A model generated the notes under the pieces. It was given only the letters and a program-made list of their open reading frames with translations, did not search any database and was not told the origin of the DNA. This document shows, piece by piece, positions 1 through 10,195 of a DNA stretch of 64,000 bases. The translations under genes and the position numbers were made by a program. Source of the stretch: Ditylenchus dipsaci (Eukaryota; Nematoda; Chromadorea; Rhabditida; Anguinidae); the NCBI GenBank assembly GCA_004194705.1, contig SADC01000406.1:45128-109127 (forward strand), given 5' to 3'. How positions within the stretch are numbered: the first letter of the stretch is position 1; each line of letters starts with the position of its first letter.

Positions 1-229
1 GCATCCAGGGCCTGATTTTAATATGAATTCCCGGATACAAGAATATGCAATAAAAAAAATTATCGCGAAAAGCTCCTCAAAATGACACGCCGAGAGGGTT
101 CTTGGTGTGTCGAATCTTCAAGGGTGCCGAATTAACTGAGTGCAGAATTATGAAGACTTGACTGTAATTAGATCAGGTTGTGCAAAATCAAGACCAGCCC
201 AACTGCTTTGTTTGTTTATGGAACTCCAG

Positions 230-2579
230 AGAATCTGTGAAAAATGCGTCTGATTGTCAGGATTTGAAAAAAGCTGGAAAAAGCAGGTTTTTGAACATTA
301 ACTTATTATTTATAAAACAAAAATTTTTAGAAATGGACTTTACAAAATAAACTTGATTGATCAGGAAAAGGTGGAGAGCCACAAAATAGTATGTGATATG
401 GAAAATTCAGGTGGTGGATGGACAGTTTTTCAACAGTATCACAATATTTTTGAATTAATAAAAAAAATTAAGCTTTTTTCAGAAGATTGGACGGAAAACT
501 AGTGTTTTGGAATAAAACATGGGAGGAATTCAAGAATGGATTTGGTGAAAAAAGTTTGGTGGGTTGTTTGTTTTGCATGCTTGAATAAATTAGGTACAGT
601 CAAATCTCGGTACTTTCCTGTTATCTCGAATCATTTTTGGATATATTAGTTAACATTCTCAAGTATTTCACCCTGAAATACGAACTTATTTTTCCCTATC
701 CCTTGCAATGTGGAGTGTGCTGTTCTTGGCCGCGAAGTGGCCAACCCTTGGTTGTGTACAACAATCTGTACCCATACCACAATATGATATCCCGCTTCAT
801 ACTTTCCGAATATAATATTGTAGGGCATTGTAGGGCTGTTCTTAATTTTAATAAGAATTAATAAAATTTCGGATGTTGTACACGACCAAGGGTTGGCCGC
901 TTCGCGGCCAAGACCGGCACACTCCACATTGCAAGGGATAGGGAAAAATAAGTTCGTATTTCAGGGTGAAATACTTGAGAATGTTAACTAATACATCCAA
1001 AAATAATTCGAGATAACAGGAAAGTACCCAAATCTCTATATTGCGTCCCGCAAGGAACCGGCCCTGCCCGAATGCAATATAGAGGTGGATTCAATGTAGA
1101 GGTTGGACTGTATGTTATTTAGTGAGGGAACGCATTTTAATGTTTAAACGTCTCATAAGTATTTTTCATACGCTGAAGCACGGCGACGCCTTGAAGGATG
1201 CCTTTTGTAAAAACCAAAGAATAAATAAAAAAAGTCAAAGCCCACTTACAGGTTTTTCCGTGATTATCTAATTCCGCTATTATAGGACCATAAATTCATA
1301 TGTGCGCAGAATACTTTTTTTATTATTCCGATATGTTTTTCAATCATTAATAATTAATTATAAATAATCAAAAAGTAAAAGCCCAACTGAGCTACTGGGC
1401 CGTCTATAAAAATCATTGTTTTTTATTTCAATATACCAAAAAATGCGTAATTCAAAAATTATTTTTGGAAGTAAAAAAAGTGACGCGCGCGCATTTGAAT
1501 TTGCCAAATTCTCTTTGTCATCAACAAGTATGGTCTTCCAGCTATTTTCCTCTTTGAATAAATTGTCTGCTTGAAATATAATTTATCCTAGGTATAAGAG
1601 ACTTTTTCTACAAGATACCTACACTATAAGATACCCCTGAGCTTGGTTGAGCATTTGAACCTCAACCTGCCCTCCTCTTTCAATTAAACATAAGCCATCC
1701 TTCCTAGTCAAATCAGCTTAGAGGACCAAAGCCGTTTTTTTTAATTTTTGACTGCACTGCTTTTTGACCTAAAGTCTTACAAGAAAGTTTGGCGATACTA
1801 TCAAATATCCGCTCCAAGAAAGAAAGGATCAGGTTCAAGTGAGTGAGGGCTCAGGTTCAATTCAACCGGGTATCTTATATCGAGAGTCGACTGTATAAAG
1901 TCGAAAACAAGATTTTTTGCTAAGTCCCTCCTGTGGTTTAGGTCCTGTTCTGTAGATAGCTTCGGAATAGGTAAGATCTAAACCACAAGTGGGACCAAGT
2001 AAAAATCGTGCTTTAAAATTCGAAATCCGAAATCTCTCCCGAGACCGAATGCACACCTCTTATTTCGGTACCAGATTTTTTACTAGTGCCAGATCCTAAG
2101 TAATTCACAAATCTTTTAAACATGCCAAAGTGGACCGGGAAAATATGCCTATTTATCAAAGTTATCTTTAGCACTCGGAGTTTTGGCTTGGAAATGAGTT
2201 GTTGCATCGCCTCTCGACCAATCATCCCTCAGTCAACCTAAAAGTGCAATTGTGGGGTGATCGCAACCCCTACTCTAACAAATACACCAACGACTACCTA
2301 GAGAGCGATTATACCGACTTTAGGGTGGGTGATGAGTCTACTAGCTACACCTTTAATGCCGCAACTCAATGGCCAAACAATGGGAATGCAAGTGGTGGAT
2401 GGTTTGACATAACTTGTGCTAGTGGCGCCAAATTCAGCACTGTGGACAGAATCAATGACCCTTTGAAGACCTGTGTTCATGATTTCCATTTAGGGGGATG
2501 GTGGCTGCATTACTGCACATTTGCAGCTCTCAATGGAGAATATGATCCACCAATCGGATGGGCAGATGGATATGGAATG
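230..2579 (+). CDS. Fibrinogen-related domain protein, partial (both ends missing)
   Basis: Extracellular fibrinogen C-terminal (FReD) domain, a lectin-like fold used in invertebrate pattern recognition. Exons seen: about 230-286, 331-435, 483-558 and 2172-2579; all joins keep phase and no frame break is needed. Exon 1 carries DCQDLKKAGKS, exon 2 the hallmark CDMENSGGGWTVF, exon 3 WEEFKNGFGEKS, and exon 4 starts EFWLGNELLHRL and ends with the calcium-site and C-terminal signatures KFSTVDRINDP, GGWWLHYC and LNGEYDPP. The donor after 2579 (GTAATTTT) implies one more exon encoding the usual SxKxxxMxxRP ending; I could not find it before 4047. Upstream exons (signal peptide, any coiled coil) lie outside the window. 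Intron 3 (559-2171) is filled with inverted-repeat elements. Family assignment is firm; ligand and exact role are unknown. Confidence 0.85.
595..1112. mobile_element. Fold-back element with CAGTCAAATCTC ends
   Basis: Begins TACAGTCAAATCTCGGTA and ends GAGGTTGGACTGTA, the pogo/Tigger-like ends seen repeatedly in this window. Inside, arms of roughly 160 bases (about 612-772 and 872-1026) are inverted copies, containing for example CTTGGCCGCGAAGTGGCCAA and its complement. No coding capacity. It sits in intron 3 of the fibrinogen-domain gene. Confidence 0.7.
1890..2020. repeat. Degenerate copy of the 41.0-kb hairpin core
   Basis: Inverted arms around CTGTGGTTTAGG and CTAAACCACA, with flanking ACAAGATTTTTTGC and its relative AAAAATCGTG, match the centre of the near-perfect hairpin at 40995-41357. 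Divergence suggests an old copy. Confidence 0.5.
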
Positions 2580-4046
2580 GTAATTTTATTAGTGTGTATT
2601 TGCAGGATAGATAGAAAATGGAAAATATTCAATCATTTACACCATATATGCCAAACGACTTCATAAATCGAGGTAAAAAAGTGTCAGACACTAGGCGGGA
2701 ATGAACTAACTTGGGTCTGCCTTAGAATCCAAACGTGACTGCACACAGTGGCGCAAGAAATTCGAATGGCCGTGACTTTTCGACAAACGGTTTTCTGCAT
2801 TCGGGTTCCATCGAGCCCCAAATTATTTTTAAATATAGTGTCGAAAACACGATTCTGGCTTGAACCCACTCGTGGATTGAACTCTGCCTAAATAGTAGCC
2901 ATCCACAGACCAGGACCAAAACCACAGGAAGTATCGAGCAGAAAAGTAATTTTTGATATTTTATACTAAGTGAATGTTGGGCTCAAGAGAACGCGAATGC
3001 AAAGAACCGTTTGTCAAAATTGTGTTAAAACAAAAAGTTACAGCCGTTCGGAGTCAGGGGACCCTGTATATCAGAACTCATGAAGCACTTGTACTATGCA
3101 CCACCCAGCACCTACGAAAAATTGCGTTCGCCTCCAAGCCAAATCGAGATCTGGGAGTATAGTATAACTGAGTGCTGGGCGTATAGTCAGGGTGACCAAC
3201 TCTAATTACAAAAAAGGTGGCAATTTTTTCCAAAAAGTGGCATTTAAGACAAAGATCTACTAAAAAGGTGGCATTTCGACAAGATCACAAGCAGAAAAGG
3301 CCACCTTTCACTTTTTAAAAAGGTGGCAAACTGTTCAAAAAGGTGCTAAATGCCCCTTAAAGGTGGTGCTTCAGTCACCCTGGGTATAGTACAGATGAGT
3401 TCTGGTTCTTGAAGAAATACTTGTAATTCACTGCATCACCAGCCCTTCCATGTAGTATACTTGTCTAATACAGTCTCCTACATCCAGTATTTTATTTAGC
3501 TTCGAAGACCAGGGATATTTCTGGAAGAGGAGTGGTGCTGGGGTCATAGTACAAGTGAGTGTTTGGGGTATTGTACAATCGAGTGCTGGGGTATAGTACG
3601 ATTTAGCCAAAGTCATTTTAAGCTTGAACATTGAAAAAAATTCTTTTTGAGAAAATTGAAAATTTCCAGAACGATGAATTTAATAAAATTTACCGCCATC
3701 TCATTTTTCTTTATCAATAATATTGTTTTAGATGTGGCTAGCGAATGGAATGTGGGTTTATAATTTGAAAAAATAGTTTATTGGTAAATTTTGGGTTTTT
3801 AGATACATAATAAATCCAAGAAAAACTAGGCTTATGTTTCGCAAGAATACCTAGCATAAGGCAGAATTTTTAAGTATTTGTTTTGTGTTGTAATTTATGA
3901 AGTCAATCTCATTCTGTTGATATGGGTGGATAAATAATTAAAATAGTTGTTCAATTACTGCTTTTATTAGCTTTCTTTTGCGGATTTTCATATTAGTTAT
4001 ACACTATTTTTGAAAAATTGCAATTTATTTTTTAGAAAATATAATA
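2580..4046. other. Intergenic stretch between the two plus-strand genes
   Basis: No convincing gene. Holds the hAT-like element at 3188-3382 and, around it, imperfect repeats of a unit like GAGTGCTGGGGTATAGTAC (about 3150-3190 and 3530-3605), which the element interrupts. The rest, 3610-4046, is AT-rich and featureless apart from being the presumed 5' flank of the phosphatase gene. Confidence 0.5.
3188..3382. mobile_element. Short hAT-like element (CAGGGTGACC ends)
   Basis: Terminal inverted repeat CAGGGTGAC...GTCACCCTG. The flanking 8-mers are CGTATAGT and GGTATAGT, identical at seven of eight positions, as expected for an 8-bp hAT target duplication. The interior is built of repeated AAAAAGGTGGCA units in both orientations. 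Non-coding. Confidence 0.6.
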
Positions 4047-7000
4047 ATGAGCAAGTATTTGTCGACTCCCACTCTTCTCTTCATTACATTTGTGGTGGTT
4101 GTGCTGCAGACAAAAATGACCCAGCCAGCTGGATTACAACCACCCGACCTGGCTGTACCTGAACAAATTCATTTGTCGTTGGCAGAACAGCCTGATGCTA
4201 TGACCATCACTTGGGCTACTCCAATTCCATGTATTTGATATTTTTTATTTACCGTATTTCATCTAATTAGTTGATTTTTATAAACCCTTAAAGGAGGGGA
4301 AAAGCTACTTAGGGTTAAAAAGTTGCCTCGGTGGGGCAGTAGATAACCGTTTTTTATGGTCCAAAATGGTGGGCAGGTTCGACCCCACGTGGTGGCACAC
4401 TATTTATTATGGCTTGTTTAACCAATTTTTTCGGAGTTATTCGACTTTATTAGCACCAGATTCAAAATCAGCGACCCAAATTATCCCTAGGCATTGGTGA
4501 AACAAGCCAAAGTAAATAGCGTGTCACTACGTGGGATCGAACCTGATCACCCTTTTATGACCATAAAACACAAACGCTTACGCACTTTGACACCGAGGCC
4601 ACTTTTTCTAATCTAAGTAGCTTTCACCGCCCCCCTCTTTAACCCGCTAACTAACTGTAGGGCACCAAAGCTGAGAACAAGAAAAATTTAAATTATGAAT
4701 TGTTTGAGATTTAAAATCTTTTTTGTCCCAAAGATAATTCGATTATATTTAGTAGCAGCCACTCCTGCAGTAGAGTATGGAAAGGAGGAGAAAAAATTGT
4801 ACCGAGAAGCCGTAGGTACAACTCGTCATTGGACTTATGCGGGCATTACTCGCCACACTCACACAGTCACACTTCGAAATCTGGAGTATAACACTGTTTA
4901 CTGTTGGTTTTCAATCAAACTAAAAATCGTACAGCAAAAAAATTTTAGACTACCGGGCTGGGTCGAATCAACAAGGATGGAGTCACTTGTTCCACTTCCG
5001 CACTATGTCCCCGCCGGGTGATCATCCTTTGAGAATCTGCATTTTTGGAGATCTGGGCTATCTCAACGGCACTGCCCTTCCTTATATTCAGACTGGAGTG
5101 CAGAACAACGAATTCGATATGGTTATCCATGTAGGTGGGCAGTCATTGACTTGGTAAAAAATGGCCATTGAAAATATTTATAATTCATAGGTGACTTAGC
5201 TTACGACTTACATACAGACAATGGTTACCGGGGTGACCAGTTCATGCGCCAAATAGAGCCAATAGCTGCTTATGTGCCCTATATGGTGGTGGCCGGAAAT
5301 CACGAAGACGACGACCATAACTTCACCAACTATGCCAGTCGATTCAACATGCCCAATTCACCTTTCAAGGATAGCCAAGTTTATAGGTAGTATACACATA
5401 CCGTATTTCTTCTAATAAATCGACATGTGATGAGTTGGCACTAATAAGTCGACACCCTTGACTTTGTGGGCCTATACCGTATATCTTCTATTAAAAGCCC
5501 ATGGGCTTTTATTTTTCAACCCTCCTCGGGACATGGGCGTTTATTAGAAGGTGGACGTTCATTAGAAGGTGGGCTTTTATTTTTCAACAAGTCGACGAAA
5601 TTTTTTTTCACAGTTCTAAAAAAACTGATAAAAATGTTGTTTTAATCTTTTTTTGTTCTAGAAAAAGGACTGCTAAAATGTTGTTTTAATCTTTTTTGTT
5701 CTAGGAATAAATTCACACAAGCAAAATTGATACGAATTTCTCCTCATTCTTGCTTCTTTTGTTTGGATTACTATGCTGTTTTAGTGCAAAAATAAGCGAT
5801 CAATCAAATGGATAATTGTTCGGCAGAGCAGGCTTTGCTAGAGGAAGTGCTGGAAGAATCAGATATGGAGTCAATTCCTTATGTGCTAGATGTGGCTTTT
5901 ATACCTGGTGGTTGCACTAAGTTTATCCAGGTTAGATTTTTACCGTTGTGAGATTCTAAAAGCTTATTTTAGGCGCCTGATGTTAGCTGGAATAAACCAT
6001 TCAAGGGCTTCATCCGTGACTACTATACGACTTGGATGACTAATGACGCAAGCAAACAATTCACTAAAGGAGGCAATCCGAAGGCACCTGCTCTAGAAGT
6101 CGTCTTGGGATGGGTGGATCGTGCGTGGAATGAACTGTCCAAGGAGCTAATCATGAAGTCATTTGAAAGTTTGTTTATAGCTTATTACTGGCTTGTTAAC
6201 TTCTCTTGCTTTTCTCAGCATGTTGTCTCACCACACCAGTAAATGGCTCTGGAGATGGATAAATCGCTCGCTTCAAGCCAAATGGATCCATCGGTGTCCA
6301 GGGAATCGATTTGCTTCAAAAATTCCGAGCTCAGAAGATGGCCCGAGATGGCTGCAATGACTACGAAGAAGCAAATCTCGAAGAAGAAATAAACGAAGAA
6401 TCCAGCTTTCGAAGTTTTAATGAGGATGATATTTTATTGTTTAATGACTGAAATTTTATTGAGTTCTACCGAATAAAGATTTTTGGTGGGACATGGGCGT
6501 TTATTAGAAGGTGGGCTTTTATTTTTCAACCCTCCTCGGGACATGGGCGTTTATTAGAAGGTAGGCGTTTATTAGAAGGTGGGCTTTTATTAGAAGATAT
6601 ACGGTATCTTGCCAATCTGTTTAGCTTTACCAATTGCACTTTTCAAATTTTGGTTAAGCACCCGAAAATCTCAAGATCGATTTTTTTTACAGATTTTTGA
6701 GGGTTTCAAAAATAAGGCGATGTCTGCTTATTAGAAGAAATACGGAAGTTGATTTGTTTTATATACAAAAACGTTATTCATGGTTCAGTGTGGATGTGGG
6801 TCCAGTCCATCTATTAGGTATCAGCTCTGAATATCATGGCTTTTTCTACAAGTATGGAGTGGATCTAGTGTTCGCTCAAAATGAGTGGCTGGAGCAGGAC
6901 TTGAAGGTAACAAATTTGAGCAAGAATTTTCGGCTTTGTCTGGGTGCATTTAAATTTGCTATTACGTTTTGAAATTTAATTGTTAGAGTGTGGTAAAAAA

Positions 7001-9057
7001 ATTTATAAGTATAGTCAATGATTTTATCAAAAAAAATATGTGGTTTTTTAAAGACATGATTTTGAGCCCAAAAATTTGGAATATTAGTGTTTGGCTTTTC
7101 TGCATTATTCTCTTTGAAATAGCGGCTTTTAATTTTTTTTTATTTTGGCCTGTTTGGTGCGCGTTTTGGATTTTTTCACATTCAGGGGAAGCCTTAGGCA
7201 CAGGGTATGTCTACAGGGATTGGGACGGGCTCAAAACGTATGTTCCGAACTGAATATAAGCAAAATAAAAAAGCGTGAATTCAAAAAATGGCACAAAAAA
7301 ACTAAAAGTCCACGCACCAAAACTTTTTTTGAAAGCTCAGACCGTATTTTCTGTAATTGTTCGACAGTCGAGCTATTTTTCAGACCTCTTGAAAATCAGA
7401 AAATTTTTAGGTCGATCTTAAGATTTTTGTGTGAAACTTCAAAATCTGAAAAGTGGAATCGGTAGAGCTTGTGGGAGTTAAGAAAATGCAATAAACAGCT
7501 TCGCAAAATATTTTCCCTGGGCTGAGATATAGGTCCTCAAAGTAGGGAGTGCCGAGCAATTGGGACCTGTCGAGCAATTAGAGGAAATACGGTATAATGG
7601 TCATAAATGATTTCCCCTTATGAAATTTTTTATGCTAAAAGGCAGAGTTGACTAAGAAATTTCATGAACTAGATGCAAAATTTATCAACCATCACGTTCT
7701 GTTTCAGAAAGCCAATGCTAATCGAGCAAATGTGCCTTGGATAATCTCTTACCAGCACCGTCCCTTCTACTGCTCTAACCAAAACTCTTTTGAATGCAGA
7801 GCTTTTGAGAACAGACTGGTAAATATAGCTACTGTTTAACGATCTTTACTATAACCACAAAACTTGGCTTCATATATATTCTTCAACTACCAATTGTTCG
7901 ACCAGATTGGGCTTTACTTTTGGGTTTTTGCTCAAAAGCTTACATATAGGGCTATTTATTGCAAGCATCAGCTGCAATTCTGAATTTTTTTAAAACAAGC
8001 CGTGAAAGCCCGTGAAAAATGACCGAAAACCAGGATTTTCAGACGAGACCCTTAAATAACTCCCCGCAGATCAAAAACAAATTCGATCTGCTCCGCGAAG
8101 TCGGGGCAACTTTTTACAAAATCAATTTTGCGCAGATTCTTTCAAAAAGCTAGAAAAACTTTTCTGGGCCTTCCGAAAATCCGTGCTACCCTTAGCCCAA
8201 CCAAAAAAATTTCAGAACTAAGGGGGTTACTTAGGTGGTTTCACTTTCACGAGCTTTCGTGGACTGTCTTTAAAAAAAAACGCAAATCTGCTGCTCGAAG
8301 ATTACGAAAAAAGTCTTAAATGTAAGCTTTCAAATGACATATAACTTGGTTGACGTCAAACAAAAAGAGATAAAAAAATAAAAAATAAAGACCAGTCTGG
8401 TTGAAAAATTGATAGTTAAAAAATATGTATAGAGCCGATAACATATTTGCAGATAAGAACTGGTTTCATCTCAATGCCGGTTTCGAGCAACTGCTGGTGG
8501 ATGCAGGCGTTGACTTGGGTTTTGGGGTCATGAACATTCTTACGGTCAGTTTAGTTTCCTTTAATCCTAAAATTTTCAAACAAAGGTGATATATAGGCCT
8601 TTCATATTGCCTGGCTTCTTGAAAACTAGGCATCAGGAGTGAGGAAGCATAAATTTGAGATGAGAAATCGAAGTTTATACAAAAAACTTTATTTAGAGAG
8701 GTTCTATCCATTGTCTACTCGAAAAGTCTACAACCTGACTGATAATCCCTACCACAATGCAGCTGCTCCAGTGTATATTGTTACTGGTTCAGCGGGCTGT
8801 CATTCAGGTATTTAGTCATTGATTATTCCAATAATAACAGCCCCATCTCAAAAATTGAAGGACACGCTTTGTTCGACAAAGCCGCAGTGCCTGGTAGTGT
8901 CAAGCAACTGAATGACTACGGCTATACACTACTACACGTTCACAACTTCACCCATTTGCACATCCAGCAAATTTCAGTGGAAGGAGGTAGTCATGTGATA
9001 GACTCTGTGTGGCTCACCAAAGACATCGGCCATATTCCTAACACCAGTTTGCGATGA
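4047..9057 (+). CDS. Acid phosphatase type 7 (purple acid phosphatase), secreted
   Basis: Dinuclear-metal phosphomonoesterase of the plant-like purple acid phosphatase family. Exons: 4047-4230, 4753-4902, 4949-5134, 5191-5386, 6774-6906, 7708-7818, 8458-8544, 8697-8807, 8861-9057; about 451 aa, normal for the family. Residues 1-25 form a signal peptide (hydrophobic LLFITFVVVVL). An N-terminal fibronectin-like part (SLAEQPDAMTITWATP) precedes the metallophosphoesterase. All five metal motifs are present: GDLGY, GDLAYD, AGNHED, SYQHRP and GHEHSY. The C-terminus has TGSAGCH and DYGYTLL. Oddities: one base is missing in a T run at 8520-8523, just before GHEHSY, and the acceptor before 6774 reads CG instead of AG, again as if one A were lost. 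Intron 4 carries nested transposons. The start of exon 7 could be 8453 instead of 8458. Function by homology is secure; substrate unknown. Confidence 0.9.
4282..4650. repeat. Inverted pair of tRNA-derived SINE-like modules
   Basis: Lies in intron 1 of the phosphatase gene. Each arm contains an RNA polymerase III-like A box (GGTGGGGCAGTAGATAA in the left arm) and a perfect B box (GGTTCGACCCC in the left arm, GGTTCGATCCC on the minus strand in the right arm at about 4528-4538), followed by CACGTGGTGGCAC. The outer ends (AGCTACTTAGG and CTAAGTAGCTTT) are also inverted. Related copies occur at 17831-18170 and, as a single arm, 44460-44605. Confidence 0.6.
5472..6606 (+). mobile_element. Pogo-like element with transposase remnant
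   Basis: Ends TACCGTATATCTTCTATTAA and TTATTAGAAGATATACGGTA. Subterminal repeats of GGGCGTTTATTAGAAGGTGGGC occur near both ends (5531-5580 and 6490-6590). The interior carries the transposase fragment described at 5808-6440. The right-hand 290 bases recur at 14505-14776. Confidence 0.65.
5808..6440 (+). pseudogene. Pogo/Tigger-type DDE transposase C-terminal fragment
   Basis: Only the end of the DDE_1 catalytic domain is left: IPGGCTKFIQ, then after a tiny intron (about 5932-5973) APDVSWNKPFKGFIRDYY and TWM, and a helical C-terminal part WVDRAWNELSKELIMKSFE. A second small intron follows at about 6164-6220. These are the family signatures VPGGxTxxLQPxDVxxNKPFK and AWxxVSxExIxxSFKxCG. The frame breaks after PVNGSGDG; downstream acidic sequence (SSEDGPRWLQ, then [13 protein letters not shown]) continues in other frames. 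Helix-turn-helix and catalytic N-terminal parts are absent, so it cannot make an active enzyme. Confidence 0.75.
7341..7593. mobile_element. CCGTATT-family MITE
   Basis: Inverted ends ACCGTATTTTCTGTAATTG and CAATTAGAGGAAATACGGT in intron 5 of the phosphatase gene. Non-coding interior with a conserved core (CTCGTGGGAGTTAAGAAAA-like) that recurs in the copies at 13582-13816 and, diverged, 32540-32770. Confidence 0.6.
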
Positions 9058-9570
9058 CTAAACCATCTGTTTCATTCCCTGAGTGGATGGATGATACAGG
9101 GGCTGGAGTGGAATGTAGTAGCAAGGACTCGGAGTGTGGACACCAAGGAAAGTTTGGACCTAAGGCACTGGAGATATTGAAAATGAATGCGTTACCTTGA
9201 AATTCAGTTGCAGCTGGTGTAATAAAGAGTTTTTATTGAAGTTGAGAAGGTTGAAGGTGAGAAAATGAGTAAACAGAAAGCTTGACGCTAATGAAATATA
9301 CACACCAGGGGTGGGACCGGTTTAAAAAAAACAAAAGCAGAATAACAAAGAATCCAGCCTAAATAACGACTAAAATTGGAACAACAGAAGCTTTGGCAAA
9401 CTTTGCAGAATCCTAAAAGTCCCACTTGCTAGAACTCTGGGGTTCGCTCTAGGGGTCCTGGCAAGTGAGGAGGACATAAAACTTTCAAAATAATTGAAGA
9501 GTTAGAAAACTCCTTGAAAACCTCGTCGGCGAGCCCTAAAAACACGTTTTCTACACGTCAAAAGTGCTAA

Positions 9571-10044
9571 AGGCGCATACACAATGAGGAGGCTGTTTGC
9601 GGATGCTAAAGCAGACTACTCACTAAGGATCCGCGAAACAGAATCCTCGCTTTTTTACTGTTCTCCCAAAATTATTCAGTTAGCGTGGTTTTTTCTTTTC
9701 CACTTGCTTATGTAGCCCCTCACATAATATAGTTGAGGTTAAGGGCTACCGAATGAGCTAATGACTTAGCAAAACATTGCTTCCAAACTCAGTTAAAATT
9801 TCAAGACTCCGCCAAGAATCCTAACTCGAATTCGAGTGCGGATGCTTGGCGGAATCTTTCTTTTTTAAGTCAATTTTTTCAACAGCATCTATTTTATCAA
9901 TAGCTCATCTGGTAGCCTTGAATCTTAGCTACAAGATGGCACCAAAAGAATAATTTTTGAGAGATTAAAAAAAAGTTATGGTTATTTCTGAGTGTAAAGT
10001 CTGGTTTAGCATCCGCAAACAGCCTCCTCATTGTGAATGCGCCT
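9571..10044. mobile_element. 475-bp MITE with 45-base inverted ends
   Basis: Left end AAGGCGCATACACAATGAGG continues into CTGTTTGCGGATGCTAAA; the right end is its inverted copy, closing with AATGCGCCTTA. Arms span about 9571-9616 and 10000-10044. No ORF. It fills most of the space between the convergent phosphatase and chitinase genes. Confidence 0.65.
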
Positions 10045-10195
10045 TAAAACACCGAACAAATATCTTTTCGGGTGCTTTTGGTAGGGCCCCGAATAAAGGA
10101 GTCTGGCTCAGCTTTTTACTAGATAAGAAATCCTTGGTACTCATTTAGTTTTTTATTTATTAAAATATATATTTGACAATTATTATATGTATTTT

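Larger units (their letters stand above)
5399..6745. mobile_element. CCGTATT-family element split by a nested copy
   Basis: Left end TACCGTATTTCTTCTAATAA at 5399 and right end TTATTAGAAGAAATACGG ending at 6745 are inverted repeats. A second family member (5472-6606) is inserted inside it between TA dinucleotides. Both lie in intron 4 of the phosphatase gene, whose acceptor is only about 28 bases beyond the right end. Confidence 0.65.

Noticed and set aside
637..927. Overlapping ORFs of 74 and 93 aa on both strands
   Set aside because: They are the two arms of the fold-back element at 595-1112 read in each direction; no family features.
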